Assembly: GCF_004342485.1 (NCBI RefSeq)
Contig: NZ_SMBU01000022.1
Coordinates: 26,815-90,814, forward strand
Length of the DNA stretch: 64,000 bases
DNA from: Roseateles saccharophilus
Lineage (GTDB): Bacteria > Pseudomonadota > Gammaproteobacteria > Burkholderiales > Burkholderiaceae_C
Reading direction: 5' to 3'
The notes under the pieces are model-generated. The model did not search any database, was not told the origin of the DNA, and was given only the letters and a program-made list of their open reading frames with translations. A program made the translations under genes and the position numbers. The first letter of the stretch is position 1. Each line of letters begins with the position of its first letter. Below, in pieces: positions 54,017-63,251 of this stretch.

Positions 54017-54235
54017 GGTGCGGTTGTCTTTCCTGTTTTGGTTTTGGGCTCGGCCCGCCGCAGAGTAGGTGATAACCCTAGCACGGCAGGTCGATGGGGA
54101 AGCGTCGAAATCGCGCCCTGATCTGAACTTCGCGACCGCCGTCGGATGGGCTTTGCAGGCTTTTTGCCCGTGAGGGGTGGTATACCGGTCGCCAGCGAAT
54201 GTCGCGTGATACGGCGGGAGAAAAAGGGGGGCGCC

Positions 54236-54760
54236 ATGCAACGATCGGTGGCCAACGATGAAGGGCCCGAGGCCCAGCCCGCGCCAGTGTTTCGCTCGCT
54301 GGTGCTGCCACTGCCCAGGGCCTTGGCGTTCGAGCTGTTCACCTTCCAGATCCATCGCTGGTGGAGCCCCGTGGCCGGGGCCAGCCCTACAGGAGTGCCC
54401 TGGGGAGAGATCGTGCTCCAGACTTGGCAGAACGGGCGGTGGTTTGAGCGCGACCGCGAAGGGGTCGAGCACGAATGGGGACGAGTCGCCTCGATCTCGG
54501 TGCCGGTCAATATCATCATTGACTGGTACCTGAACAAGCGGTTCCGAGACGTCGCCACCGAGTTGGAGCTTTGCTTCATCGAGATCGACGAAGGCCGCAC
54601 TCGCCTGACGCTCGAGCACCGCGCGTTCGAGCGGCTGGGGCCTGAGGGTGTGGCGGTGCGGGAGGCCATCTGCCAGGGCTGGAACGGCCTGATGTCGCGC
54701 TACGCCATCTTCTGCCGCAATGCGGCGGCCCTGCTTGCCCGGGCCTCACGCGCCGATTGA
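54236..54760 (+). CDS. SRPBCC/AHSA1-like protein
   Basis: A 174-residue protein with the helix-grip fold pattern of SRPBCC/activator-of-Hsp90-ATPase-like proteins: VFRSLVLPLPRALAFELFTF, RWWSPVAGASPTG, WGEIVLQTWQNGRWFERDRE, then RTRLTLEHRAFERLGPEG and a closing helix GWNGLMSRYAIFCRNAAALL. Members bind a hydrophobic ligand; many are linked to small-molecule resistance or repressor-associated functions. AAAAAGGGGGG gives a strong ribosome site before the ATG at 54236. It is a single gene between signalling genes, with no operon partner. Confidence 0.78.
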   Translation: MQRSVANDEGPEAQPAPVFRSLVLPLPRALAFELFTFQIHRWWSPVAGASPTGVPWGEIVLQTWQNGRWFERDREGVEHEWGRVASISVPVNIIIDWYLNKRFRDVATELELCFIEIDEGRTRLTLEHRAFERLGPEGVAVREAICQGWNGLMSRYAIFCRNAAALLARASRAD

Positions 54761-54817
54761 CGACGGCTCGCGGCAGGCGACGACCCGGGTCAGGACCCGG
54801 CCGCAGCGTGTTCACCC

Positions 54818-56368
54818 TTATCTCCGGCTGAAGACCCCCACGGCCTCCACCAGGCGGCCGGCCTGACCCTTGAGACTGTCCGCCGCCGCGGCCGACTGCT
54901 CCACCAACGCAGCGTTCTGCTGCGTCATCTGATCGAGTTGCGAGACGGCGATGTTGACCTGGCCGATACCGCTGGATTGTTCATTCGTCGAGCTGCTGAT
55001 CTCGTTGATCAGGTCCGCGACACGACGCACTTGGTCGACGATCTCGCGCATCGCTTGCCCGGCATGGTCCACCTGCTTGGCACCGTTCTCGACCTTCTCG
55101 ACGCTGTCGCCAATGAGGGATTTGATCTCCTTGGCCGCTTCGGCGCTGCGCTGGGCCAGCAGCCGCACCTCGCCAGCCACGACCGCGAAGCCGCGGCCCT
55201 GCTCGCCGGCCCGGGCGGCCTCGACGGCAGCGTTCAGCGCCAGGATGTTGGTCTGGAAGGCGATGCCGTCGATCACGCCGATGATGTCGGCGATCTTCTT
55301 GCTCGATGTGGTGATGGCCTGCATCGTGTCAACGACCTGGCCCACCACCTCGCCGCCATTGGCAGCCGCCACGCTGGCGCTGCCGGCGAGCTGCGAGGCC
55401 TGCTGTGCGGTGTCGGCGTTGTTCTTGACGGTCGAGGTCATCTGCTCCATCGACGATGCCGTCTCCTGAAGGCTGGACGCGGCCTGCTCGGTACGCGCGC
55501 TCAGGTCGTTGTTGCCCTGAGCGATCTCGCCGCTGGCGGTACTGACGCCACCGACCTGCTCGCTCACGTCGTCGACCAGTGAGCGCAAGTTCAGGCCGGA
55601 TTGGTTGACCGCGCGCAGGATCATGCCGATCTCGTCGACGCGGTTCAGATGCACGTTCTCGGCAGGCTGGCCGGCGGCGACGCTGAGCGCCTGGCTTTCG
55701 ACCATCGCCAGCGGGCGAGCGATCTGCGATTCCAGCCAGGCCGAGATGGTGCCCGACACCACGGTCGCTCCAGCCGCGAACGCGCCCAGTGCCAGGCCGC
55801 CGACGCCGCCAACCGCAGCCCCCGCGACGCCCAGGACACCGGCGGCGAGCAGGCCCAGACGGATGCGCCATCGCACCGGCATCGTCAGGAAGGCCGATGT
55901 CCAACCCAGCCAGCCGGTGCGAACGATCAGCCCTTGGTGGAAAGCCTTGTTTCCGGCACGGTTCTCGCGGAACTCACGGTACAGCGCCTCTGCGCCGGCG
56001 ATCTCATCGCGGCTGGGCTTGGTGCGCACCGACATGTAGCCCGTGACCTGGCCACCGCGCAGGATCGGTGTCGCGTTCGCTCTTACCCAGTAGTGGTCGC
56101 CGTTCTTGCGGCGGTTCTTCACCAGCGCCGTCCACGACTTGCCCGCCTTCAGCGTGGACCACATGTCGGCGAAGGCCTGGGTGGGCATGTCGGGGTGGCG
56201 CACCATGTTGTGGGGCTGGCCCTTGATCTCTTCGCGATCAAAGCCGCTGACGGCGATGAAGGCGGCGTTGGCATAGTTGATGTAGCTCTGCGTGTCCGTG
56301 GTCGACATCAGCGTCGCGTCCGCGGGGAATTCGTACTCGCGCTGAGTGACGGGTTGGTTGTTTCGCAT
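54818..56368 (-). CDS. Aer-like PAS methyl-accepting chemoreceptor
   Basis: A 516-residue receptor. An N-terminal PAS domain (about 20-115: [40 protein letters not shown]) has the Aer-type layout that binds FAD in known aerotaxis receptors. Two membrane segments lie at about 160-215, then HAMP (about 215-270). The signalling domain (about 300-500) has the conserved hairpin tip [20 protein letters not shown] and [19 protein letters not shown]. It ends VFSRR without a CheR-docking pentapeptide. It lies 43 bp downstream of a CheW gene and is probably co-transcribed. The broken gene at 8165 is a close relative. Confidence 0.93.
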   Translation of the reverse strand: MRNNQPVTQREYEFPADATLMSTTDTQSYINYANAAFIAVSGFDREEIKGQPHNMVRHPDMPTQAFADMWSTLKAGKSWTALVKNRRKNGDHYWVRANATPILRGGQVTGYMSVRTKPSRDEIAGAEALYREFRENRAGNKAFHQGLIVRTGWLGWTSAFLTMPVRWRIRLGLLAAGVLGVAGAAVGGVGGLALGAFAAGATVVSGTISAWLESQIARPLAMVESQALSVAAGQPAENVHLNRVDEIGMILRAVNQSGLNLRSLVDDVSEQVGGVSTASGEIAQGNNDLSARTEQAASSLQETASSMEQMTSTVKNNADTAQQASQLAGSASVAAANGGEVVGQVVDTMQAITTSSKKIADIIGVIDGIAFQTNILALNAAVEAARAGEQGRGFAVVAGEVRLLAQRSAEAAKEIKSLIGDSVEKVENGAKQVDHAGQAMREIVDQVRRVADLINEISSSTNEQSSGIGQVNIAVSQLDQMTQQNAALVEQSAAAADSLKGQAGRLVEAVGVFSRR

Positions 56369-56411
56369 GATGGCTGTTCCGTTGGGGAGGTGTTCCGCGT
56401 GAGGGCGCGGT

Positions 56412-56978
56412 TCAATGCAGGGCGGGCTCGCCGTCGATCAGGCCGATCGAGGCGCTGCCAAGCAACTGCTCGATATCGGCCAGGATCAACATGCGTTCGC
56501 GTGAACCCGAGTTCCCATCGCCAAGCGTCGCGAGGCCGTTGATGAAGCTGTGCGAACTTGCGCCGTTCATCTCGGGCGCGGAGCGGATCTGCTCGGGTCG
56601 CAACGCGACCACGTCGCTGACCGAATCGACCACCACGCCGATGACGCGCTGCAGCACGTTGAGCACGATGACCACCGTGAAACCGTCGTCGCGGGGTTCG
56701 CCAATGCCGAGCACCGAGCGCAGATCGACGATGGGGACGATCACGCCACGCAGGTTGACCACGCCCTTGATGCAGGCCGGGGCGCCTGCCATCCGTGTCG
56801 GTGCCTCGTAGCTGCGGATCTCCTGGACGTTCAGGATGCCCAGTGCGTACTCTTCGTCGCCGATCCGAAAGCTCAGGTATTCGCCGGCGTGTGCCGTGCT
56901 TTTGCGGAGGGCAGCGGGCAACAGCGTGTTGGCGGCTTCGGCGGGCAAAGCCTTGGCAAGTTCTAAGGTGGCCGTCAT
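56412..56978 (-). CDS. cheW: CheW-type chemotaxis coupling protein
   Basis: A 188-residue Che[61 protein letters not shown] and [16 protein letters not shown] are the standard conserved blocks. The N-terminal 35 residues and about 25 residues at the end are longer than in E. coli CheW. It couples chemoreceptors to CheA; no CheA gene lies in this window. The ATG at 56978 has GGAGACCC upstream. It precedes the chemoreceptor at 54818-56368 in the same direction. Confidence 0.93.
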   Translation of the reverse strand: MTATLELAKALPAEAANTLLPAALRKSTAHAGEYLSFRIGDEEYALGILNVQEIRSYEAPTRMAGAPACIKGVVNLRGVIVPIVDLRSVLGIGEPRDDGFTVVIVLNVLQRVIGVVVDSVSDVVALRPEQIRSAPEMNGASSHSFINGLATLGDGNSGSRERMLILADIEQLLGSASIGLIDGEPALH

Positions 56979-57250
56979 CGCGTGGGTCTCCGTCGTGGGG
57001 TTCGTGGCAGAGGCCGGGCATTTCTTGCCGGCATCTGCCTGAGGCTTGATCTGAATCAATCTATGACTGCTCCGGATGGAAAAATGATATTGAGCGAATT
57101 TAGTTCGCGAGCAGTCAACAAAGTGACTGTCGTGAGAAATTTGCCGTTTCGTGCCCGCATCCGCCGCCGATGCAGTCGGCTGAGGTGCCAGACTCCGCGC
57201 CGCGGAATCCACCGCGGCCGCCCATTCGATACGGAGCTTTGCGAGAAAGA

Positions 57251-57937
57251 ATGCTGCCCAAGACGCTTGCGCTGATCGACGATGACCGGGAGTACGCCGA
57301 ACTGCTGGCCGGCTACCTGCGTGAGCGGGGCGTGGCCGTGCGGGTGTTCGCCGACAGCAACGATTTGCTGGGGGACCTGCAGTCGCACGGCTACGACTTC
57401 TATGTCGTCGACCTGATGCTGCCCGGCATCGACGGCGTGGACCTGATCAAGATCCTGCGCAAGCGCAGCCGGGCTGGCGTGCTGGTCGTATCGGGCCGCC
57501 TGGGCATGGAGGTATTCACGAACGTGATCACCGTTGGCGCCGACATGTACCTGGCCAAGCCGGTGCAGTTCGAGCAGATCGAGGTGGCCATCAAAGCCGT
57601 GCATCGACGGGTGGCCGAATCGCAAATTTCCGCGGCCCGGTGGCGCCTGGATCGGCAGGCACGGGCACTCGTTGCTCCGGACGGGGCTCGGGTGGATCTG
57701 AGCGAGGCGGACGTGGCGGTACTGGAATGCTTCGTCCAAGCCAGCGGCACGGTGGTCACCCGCGAAGCCTTGCGTCAACGCCTCGGGCGAGGCCCGAACG
57801 AGGAGGGCTCAGATGGCATCAACGCGACGATCTACCGCTTGCGCCGGCGCATCGAGCGGGCGACGCCCGCCCTGGTGCCGCTGCAATCCAAATCACGCGT
57901 CGGCTACGTTTTTCAGGCACCGTTGACGGTCGACTGA
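57251..57937 (+). CDS. OmpR/PhoB-type response regulator
   Basis: A 228-residue regulator. The receiver (about 1-115) has ALIDDDREYAELLAGYLRER, phospho-acceptor in FYVVDLMLPGIDGVDLIKIL and the lysine in LAKPVQ. The winged-helix effector (about 130-225) reads VDLSEADVAVLECFVQASGT, VVTREALRQRLGRG and ATIYRLRRRIER, ending SRVGYVF. It should bind direct-repeat promoters after phosphorylation. GAGAAAGA precedes the ATG at 57251; an in-frame start at 57170 is unlikely. It converges with a membrane histidine kinase 34 bp away, a plausible partner. Confidence 0.9.
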   Translation: MLPKTLALIDDDREYAELLAGYLRERGVAVRVFADSNDLLGDLQSHGYDFYVVDLMLPGIDGVDLIKILRKRSRAGVLVVSGRLGMEVFTNVITVGADMYLAKPVQFEQIEVAIKAVHRRVAESQISAARWRLDRQARALVAPDGARVDLSEADVAVLECFVQASGTVVTREALRQRLGRGPNEEGSDGINATIYRLRRRIERATPALVPLQSKSRVGYVFQAPLTVD

Positions 57938-57971
57938 GCGATGGGCGGTGCGAGTTCCCGCCGAGCGTCGG

Positions 57972-59828
57972 TTACTCGTCCACACCCTGGGGCAGCCACA
58001 GGCGCATTCGCGTCCCGCCCTCGGCAGGAGACAAGGCCTCGATGTGACCGCCATGCAGTTCGGCGACCCTGCGTACGATGTACAGGCCCAGACCGCTGCC
58101 GGGCTGGCCCACACCCTGAGCACCGCGCTGCCCGCGCTGGAACAACCGGTCCCGCAATGAAGTTTCGATACCTGGCCCCTCGTCGATCACTTCCAGGACG
58201 AGCGCCAACGGTTGGTCGGAGTCCGAGACCCGCAGCCTGACCGGCGCCTCGGGCGGCGAATAGCTCAGCGCGTTGTCCAGCAGGTTGCGCAGTGCCAGCC
58301 GCACGAGACTGGTGTCCATGGCTGCGGTGCGAGTGGACGTCATGCGCTCGACGCGGACGCGGGCGCGAACGGCGGCTGGGATATCGCCGATCGTGATGGC
58401 GAGCAGGGTGTCGATGTCGGCATCCTGCGTGGCAACGCGCCCTGGGCCGGCCAGCAACGCGGCCACGGCCAGCGTGTTGTCCAGGCCAGACAAGACCTCG
58501 CCGATCACGATTTGCGCGCTGTGCAGCCGCTCAGTGGCCGGTACCTGGGCCAGGCCTTGCAAATCCTGCTGCGCGCTGAGAAGTGCGGCCGAGGCGTTGT
58601 GCAAAGGCTGGCGAACCTCGTGCGCCAGCACGTGCAGCATCTCGGTTCGCTCCTCGACAAGTGCATGCAGTTCCTCTGCGTGCCGCTCGACCTGCGCGCG
58701 CAGCGCATGTTCGCGCGCAAGTTCTGCCTCGCGAGCCAGCTTCTCGGTCACGTCTTCGATGACGGCCAGCGATCGCATGGGCTGGCCCTGATCGTCGCGA
58801 ACCAACACCGCCGACAGCAGCACGTCGAGCACGCCGCCGTGCTTGCACACCATCTGGTAGGACACGTTGTCGCAGCGCCCAAGGCGGAAGAAATCGGGCA
58901 GCACGTCCCGGCGGGCATGCTCCCGCGAAAGCGGTGTCAGGAAGTCGATGGAGGGCTGGTTGATCACCTCGGCACGCGTGTAACCCAGCTTCGACAACCA
59001 GGTGTCGCTGACGGCGAGCAGCCGCCCTTGCGCATCGATCGAATGCATCATCGCAGGCACGGCCTCATTGAGCGTGTCACGGCGCTCTGCGCGCAGGACC
59101 TCCAGCGCCTGCGCATGTTGCTCGGCCGTCTGGCGCCGCTCCTGAGCCAGGTGCAGCCCGACGATCTGGTCTCGTTCACGCGCGCGGTAGCGCTCGAGGA
59201 CCAGGCCCACGTAGCCTACATTGGCGTAGAGGGCGACCAGCAGTGCCGAGGCGTTGACGAGCGCGTAGTCCGAGATGGTCGGCTGCAGACCTAACCCCCA
59301 ATGCTTGACCACGACGGCGACGCGCGTCAGTGAGATGACGACGGCCAGCGTATAGACGCCGCCCAGGAGCAGCGCACTGCGGTTGCGCTCGCGTCGCGCC
59401 AGTGCAAACCCCAGCGCGGCAAGCCAAAGGGCTGCAACCACACGCACGGCCGCGCCATAGAACTCTTGCTCGTCGCGGCCCAGCGCCCGGCACCCTTCGA
59501 AGCCGGCGGCGGCGAGCACCGCGAGGGCCAAAAGGAGCCACCAACGGGGCGGGCGCTGCAGTTCCGTCAGCAATACGCCCGCGCGCAAAAGGTAGGTCGC
59601 ATAGACAAAAAGCGTTGCGACCGGGTAGCTGAGCCAGTCGGCAACCGTGCCACGCCGACTGATCAGCAGGAATCCCGCGCCATTCAACAGCCCGCTCAGG
59701 CACCACAGTGCCACGGTTTTCGTGTCATGGCGCCCTGCAAGCACCGACCAGACGGTCAACGGGACGAGTACATGCAGGATGCCTTGCAGGAGGAATAGGG
59801 TTTCCGTGTCGAGGGTTGACGGGGGCAT
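57972..59828 (-). CDS. Membrane PAS sensor histidine kinase
   Basis: A 618-residue kinase. The N-terminal 225 residues contain about seven membrane helices (LFLLQGILHVLVPLTVWSVL, then WWLLLALAVLAAAGF and YALVNASALLVALYANVGYV). A PAS domain follows (about 255-370: AMMHSIDAQGRLLAVSDTWL, GYTRAEVINQPSIDFLTPLS). The H-box is HVLAHEVRQPLHNASAALLS, with ATP-domain motifs NLLDNALSYSPPEAPVRLRV, DEGPGI and GSGLGLYIVRRVAELHGGHI. The ATG at 59828 is chosen. It lies 34 bp from the convergent response regulator at 57251; the signal is unknown. Confidence 0.9.
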   Translation of the reverse strand: MPPSTLDTETLFLLQGILHVLVPLTVWSVLAGRHDTKTVALWCLSGLLNGAGFLLISRRGTVADWLSYPVATLFVYATYLLRAGVLLTELQRPPRWWLLLALAVLAAAGFEGCRALGRDEQEFYGAAVRVVAALWLAALGFALARRERNRSALLLGGVYTLAVVISLTRVAVVVKHWGLGLQPTISDYALVNASALLVALYANVGYVGLVLERYRARERDQIVGLHLAQERRQTAEQHAQALEVLRAERRDTLNEAVPAMMHSIDAQGRLLAVSDTWLSKLGYTRAEVINQPSIDFLTPLSREHARRDVLPDFFRLGRCDNVSYQMVCKHGGVLDVLLSAVLVRDDQGQPMRSLAVIEDVTEKLAREAELAREHALRAQVERHAEELHALVEERTEMLHVLAHEVRQPLHNASAALLSAQQDLQGLAQVPATERLHSAQIVIGEVLSGLDNTLAVAALLAGPGRVATQDADIDTLLAITIGDIPAAVRARVRVERMTSTRTAAMDTSLVRLALRNLLDNALSYSPPEAPVRLRVSDSDQPLALVLEVIDEGPGIETSLRDRLFQRGQRGAQGVGQPGSGLGLYIVRRVAELHGGHIEALSPAEGGTRMRLWLPQGVDE

Positions 59829-60083
59829 GGCGAGCCGAGTCTTCGCGCTGGGCAGTTGTGGCGGGATTCTCACCGCTCACAGCACCTGGCCTGAGTTCGT
59901 TGCTGCGGGCGCCGCCTACCCCATCGGCCGGGTCCTGCTCGCCAGGAGGGGAAAATGGGTTTGCACCGAGGCGATAGCGTGCCGGTCACCCGTGGGCACG
60001 GCCGGCGTTTGGATCCGGGCGCGACAGCGGATTGCTTCTGGCGTCAGAAGGCGGATCGGTCGCCCCTCGACATGGAGACGAAC

Positions 60084-60290
60084 ATGGTCAACCGCGCGTC
60101 AACGCCCCATCCGCTTTCACAACCGAAGTTGCGCTGCCAGGTCTGCAAGCGGCCGCTCGACGATCCCGAAGAGCCGGTCCGGTCTCGCAACTGCGGCGGC
60201 GACTGCCTGCAGTGCATGGCCGACTGCGGTGACGCCAACTGTATTGCCGCCATGTCGAAAATCGATCCGGACCACTATTCGGCCGAGTGA
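60084..60290 (+). CDS. Small Cys-rich protein, possible zinc ribbon
   Basis: A 68-residue protein with LRCQVCKRPLDDPEEPVRSR followed by NCGGDCLQCMADCGDANCIA. The CxxC plus a cluster of four further cysteines suggests zinc binding. GGAG eight bases before the ATG at 60084 favours this start; ATGs at 60072 and 59955 are alternatives in the same frame. I do not recognise a family with certainty. The 250 bp upstream contains no other gene. Confidence 0.55.
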   Translation: MVNRASTPHPLSQPKLRCQVCKRPLDDPEEPVRSRNCGGDCLQCMADCGDANCIAAMSKIDPDHYSAE

Positions 60291-60546
60291 GTGGGTGGGG
60301 AAGACCATGACCGGGGCGCCTCGCAGATGCGTGCTTGCCAAGCGGGCCTGCAGCGGTTGCGATCAGAAGCAAGCCGTTGCCGCCATAGACGGTCCTGAGT
60401 GTTTGGCGCGTTGACCAGCGCCGGACTCGCCGGCGGGAGACGCGTCCGGCTGGCCGGGTTCTACCTCGAACCGGGGGACATATGCATACGCGGTCTGCAG
60501 CGCACCGGTAGGGTTGCGATTGCCTGACTTGTTCAATGGGGCGCGT

Positions 60547-60810
60547 TCAGGCCCCTGAGTCCAGGGGCGAATTGCGTTCGAGCCATTTGGCGGCTCGCTC
60601 CTCGGCGATTTGCAGCGCGGCAAGTGGCTCGTCCCGGTAGTCTTCGGTGTTCGAGATCAGGTCAACGGTTTCGCTCGCATTCCATGAGGGCCTGATCAGG
60701 ACGATAGGCTCCCATACCTGCAAAGTGGGCAGGAACTTGCAACTGCAGGTCACCGTATGCCCTTGGGTTCGATATGTTCTGGCGTTCTTTGCTCTGCTTG
60801 CTTCAGGCAC
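60547..60810 (-). CDS. Small hypothetical protein
   Basis: An 87-residue frame starting at GTG 60810 with GGAAG nine bases upstream. VTCSCKFLPTLQVWEPIVLI is beta-like, and DEPLAALQIAEERAAKWLER near the C-terminus forms an amphipathic helix. The overall strand-then-helix layout resembles short double-stranded-RNA-binding-like or DUF proteins common in proteobacteria, but I could not assign a family. No neighbours give a hint of function. Confidence 0.45.
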   Translation of the reverse strand: MPEASRAKNARTYRTQGHTVTCSCKFLPTLQVWEPIVLIRPSWNASETVDLISNTEDYRDEPLAALQIAEERAAKWLERNSPLDSGA

Positions 60811-61148
60811 TGCACTTCCGGTCGGTGATAGTTGGTGGCATCGTTCGGAAGGTTGGGAACGCGCGAAACACCAGTGTGGCGGGCCTTCTTGCGCAAAAGT
60901 TTGATGGAAGTCAAATTTGTGCGCACAGCGCGCCGTGATGATGGTTGGATTCGCTGCGCCCGGCTAAGCTGCTACGCGAATCAGCTTGCCCAGGGCTGCC
61001 GGGAGGATGCAGAAATGCGGTTCCGGTGAGTCGAACCGATACGCTCGTCGCGCTGTCGCTAGATGGCGCACCGCGTGAGGCGGATGGGGTGCTTGTCGCC
61101 GCGCATAAAGTCGCTCTCGCCGCCGTCGTTCCCTCAGGACTTGGCTGG
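60811..61148. other. 338-bp region without a supported gene
   Basis: An open frame from 60945 reads into the gene at 61149, but its first 68 codons are rich in rare, non-family-like sequence and lack a convincing ribosome site. I see no RNA gene or repeat here. Confidence 0.3.
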
Positions 61149-61511
61149 ATGGATTCATCAGAGACCGCACCACCTCCAGACGCCGGTCGCGGGCCTGAAA
61201 TCGCGCGGCTGATCACCGACCTGGACGCGGTTCTGCAGGCCATGCTGAAGGCGATGCCCATGTCCAAGCCTTGGCAGCGCCAGGTTCTGACCCACTTGGC
61301 GGAGGTGGACAAGCACGTGCAGGTGCTGCGCATGACCATCGCCATGCATCGCGGTCGAGAAGAGATGCTGGAAGCCGTCGCCCGCGTTCAGACGAACCTG
61401 CGCGCCGCCAACCTCTATGTGCTTGGCGGGCGCGCCGACATCGACACCAAGACTGCGGTCTACATCGCATTCGAACTGGGACGCAAGCTGGGCGCCGCGT
61501 TCGCGGCCTGA
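61149..61511 (+). CDS. Hypothetical all-helical protein
   Basis: A 120-residue protein, mostly helical: ARLITDLDAVLQAMLKAMPM, QRQVLTHLAEVDKHVQVLRM, EEMLEAVARVQTNLRAANLY, then YIAFELGRKLGAAFAA. No membrane segment, signal peptide or known motif is visible. The start at 61149 is a compromise; the open frame extends upstream to 60945 in poorer sequence. It is followed after seven bases by a minus-strand transposase fragment, so its original neighbourhood is lost. Confidence 0.5.
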   Translation: MDSSETAPPPDAGRGPEIARLITDLDAVLQAMLKAMPMSKPWQRQVLTHLAEVDKHVQVLRMTIAMHRGREEMLEAVARVQTNLRAANLYVLGGRADIDTKTAVYIAFELGRKLGAAFAA

Positions 61512-61517
61512 GCGCAT

Positions 61518-61668
61518 CCCGCGGTGTGCCGGGGATGGCGTACTCGCGGGTACTGAGTTCGCGAATCGACTGCTGCAGCTCGCCGCGCGCCAACCGCTCG
61601 CGGCTGATCAACGGGCCCAGCACCGACAGCCGGAACAGCGCCTTGGGATCGACTTCCTTCATCGTCAT
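61518..61668 (-). mobile_element. DDE transposase N-terminal fragment
   Basis: From an ATG at 61668 the minus strand reads MTMKEVDPKALFRLSVLGPL then ISRERLARGELQQSIRELST and REYAIPGTPR. This matches my memory of the first 45 residues of integrase-core transposases whose N-terminal HTH domain begins with VDPxALFRLSVLGPL. The remaining several hundred residues are missing. It belongs to a cluster of mobile-element debris that reaches to the mercury genes. Confidence 0.55.
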
Positions 61669-61797
61669 GCACTCCATGAGTTGGGGAGTGCCGATGACAG
61701 CCGCAGCCGAGCCTGCCCGCCAGAGGGCACAGTGTGTGGGGTCCGCCGTGGGGGTGGCCCGGCGCGCGGCGTGGCGCACCGCTTCAGGGTCAGCCCA

Positions 61798-62148
61798 TCA
61801 CGGGACGACCAGCTCGCGATCGAGCCAATTCATGGCCTGTTGAAGCGTCAGCTCGTCGATGACGTTGCGCCAGAACGCGTTGAAGTCGGCCACGCGGCCC
61901 AGCTCCGGCCAGCGGCTGCGCAGGACGAAGGCGAATGCCTGGTCACGCTCGTGCAGCCAGTCGCGCCAGCGCCGCACGGTGTGTCGATCCAGGCCGCTGG
62001 CGCACGCGCAGCCGTGCAGCGACACCCCGCTGAGCAACAGCAGCAGCACCGCCTGCTGCACGGCCCAGTCGTACCAGCGCCGCGGCGACAGGCACGCCGG
62101 CAGCCGCGAGCAGGTCCGCACACAGCCCACGCACAGAAAGCGCAGCAC
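61798..62148 (-). pseudogene. DUF6431-like transposon-associated protein, 5' truncated
   Basis: The frame reads FLCVGCVRTCSRLPACLSPR, RWYDWAVQQAVLLLLLSGVS, then LDRHTVRRWRDWLHERDQAF and AFVLRSRWPELGRVADFNAF, ending MNWLDRELVVP. This pattern (Cys-rich beginning, RRWYxWAVQQAVL, RWRDWL) is what I recall for DUF6431-type proteins associated with insertion sequences. The usual N-terminal zinc-ribbon half is missing and the ATG at 62148 is only the first in frame. It is probably a non-functional leftover; the family name is from memory. Confidence 0.5.
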
Positions 62149-62317
62149 CGGCGCCGGGTTGAGCGGTTCTCCGACCGGCGCTTGTCACGCATCTATACGA
62201 CCGTCACGCCCGACGAACGCAAAGTCCAACTGAGCGCCGCCTTGCATGAAGCCATCGCCAAGGTTGTGCACGATTTTGAACAGAGCGCTGGCCGCCAAGC
62301 CGGCCCCGCTGCTGTTC

Positions 62318-62533
62318 CTACCTCTCGCAACAGTCCACCTGCTGCTGAATAGGCGGACACGGCACCGAACCGAATGAACAGAACACGCAGCAATCCCCTG
62401 GTTTCGGGCGCAGCAGCGCATGGCAGGCCGGGCACTCATAGTAAAACTGGCAGGCATCTGTGGGCATGGTTTCCTGCTGGGCATGGCCACAGTGCGGACA
62501 CGTCAACACGGATTCGAGAATGACAGCACTCAT
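62318..62533 (-). CDS. Small Cys-rich protein with GDCCVFCS motif, mer-linked
   Basis: A 71-residue protein. LTCPHCGHAQQE and YYECPACHALLRPKPG give two CxxC pairs, and GDCCVFCSFGSVPCPPIQQQ near the end is a recurrent motif (GDCC-x2-CS-x2-S/T-V-x-CPP) of small proteins found near mercury and other metal resistance genes. It starts 7 bp after merP in the same direction and probably shares its promoter. The cysteines suggest binding of a thiophilic metal; function is not established from sequence. Confidence 0.82.
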   Translation of the reverse strand: MSAVILESVLTCPHCGHAQQETMPTDACQFYYECPACHALLRPKPGDCCVFCSFGSVPCPPIQQQVDCCER

Positions 62534-62540
62534 CGTGGTG

Positions 62541-62816
62541 TCACTTCTGCACGGTGGACGGGTAGCCCGCGTTCGTCGTCGCCTTGGTCAATGCTTCCGG
62601 CTTGGCCTGGTCGGCGTCATAGGTGACGGTGGCCGTCTTTTTGTCGAAATCGACCTGAACGGCGCTGACGCCGGGCACTTTTTCCAACGCCTTCTTGACC
62701 GTCACCGGGCACAGTGAACAGGTCATGTTCTGCACGGCCAGCGTGACGGTTTTCGGGGTGGCGGCCAGTACCGCGAGCGGCAAGGCGGCCAGTAGAGCGA
62801 TCAGCAGTTTGCGCAT
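62541..62816 (-). CDS. merP: Periplasmic mercury-binding protein MerP
   Basis: A 91-residue protein with a cleavable signal peptide (LLIALLAALPLAVLAATPKT) and a heavy-metal-associated domain whose ligand motif is NMTCSLCPVTVKKALEK; the two cysteines bind Hg2+. The remainder, VPGVSAVQVDFDKKTATVTY, is standard for the family. MerP hands Hg2+ to MerT. It follows merT by 12 bp in the same transcript. Confidence 0.96.
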   Translation of the reverse strand: MRKLLIALLAALPLAVLAATPKTVTLAVQNMTCSLCPVTVKKALEKVPGVSAVQVDFDKKTATVTYDADQAKPEALTKATTNAGYPSTVQK

Positions 62817-62828
62817 GGGAATTTCCTT

Positions 62829-63176
62829 TCAGTAGAACAACGGGGCCAGCCACGGCACGGCCAGCAGGGCGAGCAACAGGATGGCGACGATCCAGAAGGT
62901 GAGCCGTTGCCGGCGGCGCGTGTTCGGGTCGGCGCATGGCGTGCCGGGTATGCAGACCGGCGGCACCAGGTAGAGCTTGCGGAAGGCCAGGCCGAGAAAC
63001 AGCAGCGTCAAGCCGATGAAGAACGGCCGGTATAACTCCATTGCCGTCAGGCTGCCGACCCAGGTGCCGCCGATGCCGAGGCCCAGCAGCACGAGCGGCC
63101 CGACGCAGCACACCGATGCGCCGATGGCGGCGAGGATGCCCGCGACCAATGAGCTTTTGCCGGTGAGTGATGCCAT
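62829..63176 (-). CDS. merT: Mercuric ion membrane transporter MerT
   Basis: A 115-residue inner-membrane protein with three helices. GASVCCVGPLVLLGLGIGGT carries the vicinal cysteines in the first helix, and VPPVCIPGTPCADPNTRRR the cytoplasmic pair; both sites relay Hg2+. The ATG at 63176 matches the family; an in-frame ATG at 63203 lies inside the operator-promoter region's leader. It is the first gene of the mer transcript. Import of Hg2+ is normally followed by reduction by MerA, but no merA lies between here and the end of the minus-strand cluster. Confidence 0.95.
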   Translation of the reverse strand: MASLTGKSSLVAGILAAIGASVCCVGPLVLLGLGIGGTWVGSLTAMELYRPFFIGLTLLFLGLAFRKLYLVPPVCIPGTPCADPNTRRRQRLTFWIVAILLLALLAVPWLAPLFY

Positions 63177-63202
63177 GCCGATTCCTTGAACTTGTGCGCC
63201 CA

Positions 63203-63240
63203 AGTGTTACTCTAAATTCCGTACCCAAGTACGGAATCAA
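63203..63240 (-). promoter_or_regulatory. merT promoter with MerR operator
   Basis: On the minus strand, TTGATT (63235-63240) serves as the -35 box, and after a 19-base spacer TTAGAG occupies the -10 position. The spacer holds the dyad CCGTACTTGGGTACGG (63219-63234), the layout of mer operators. The over-long 19-base spacing is the basis of MerR's distortion mechanism: MerR bound to Hg2+ untwists the DNA. The merR gene starts 12 bp beyond, so the same site represses merR. Confidence 0.87.
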
Positions 63241-63251
63241 GGGAAATTTGC

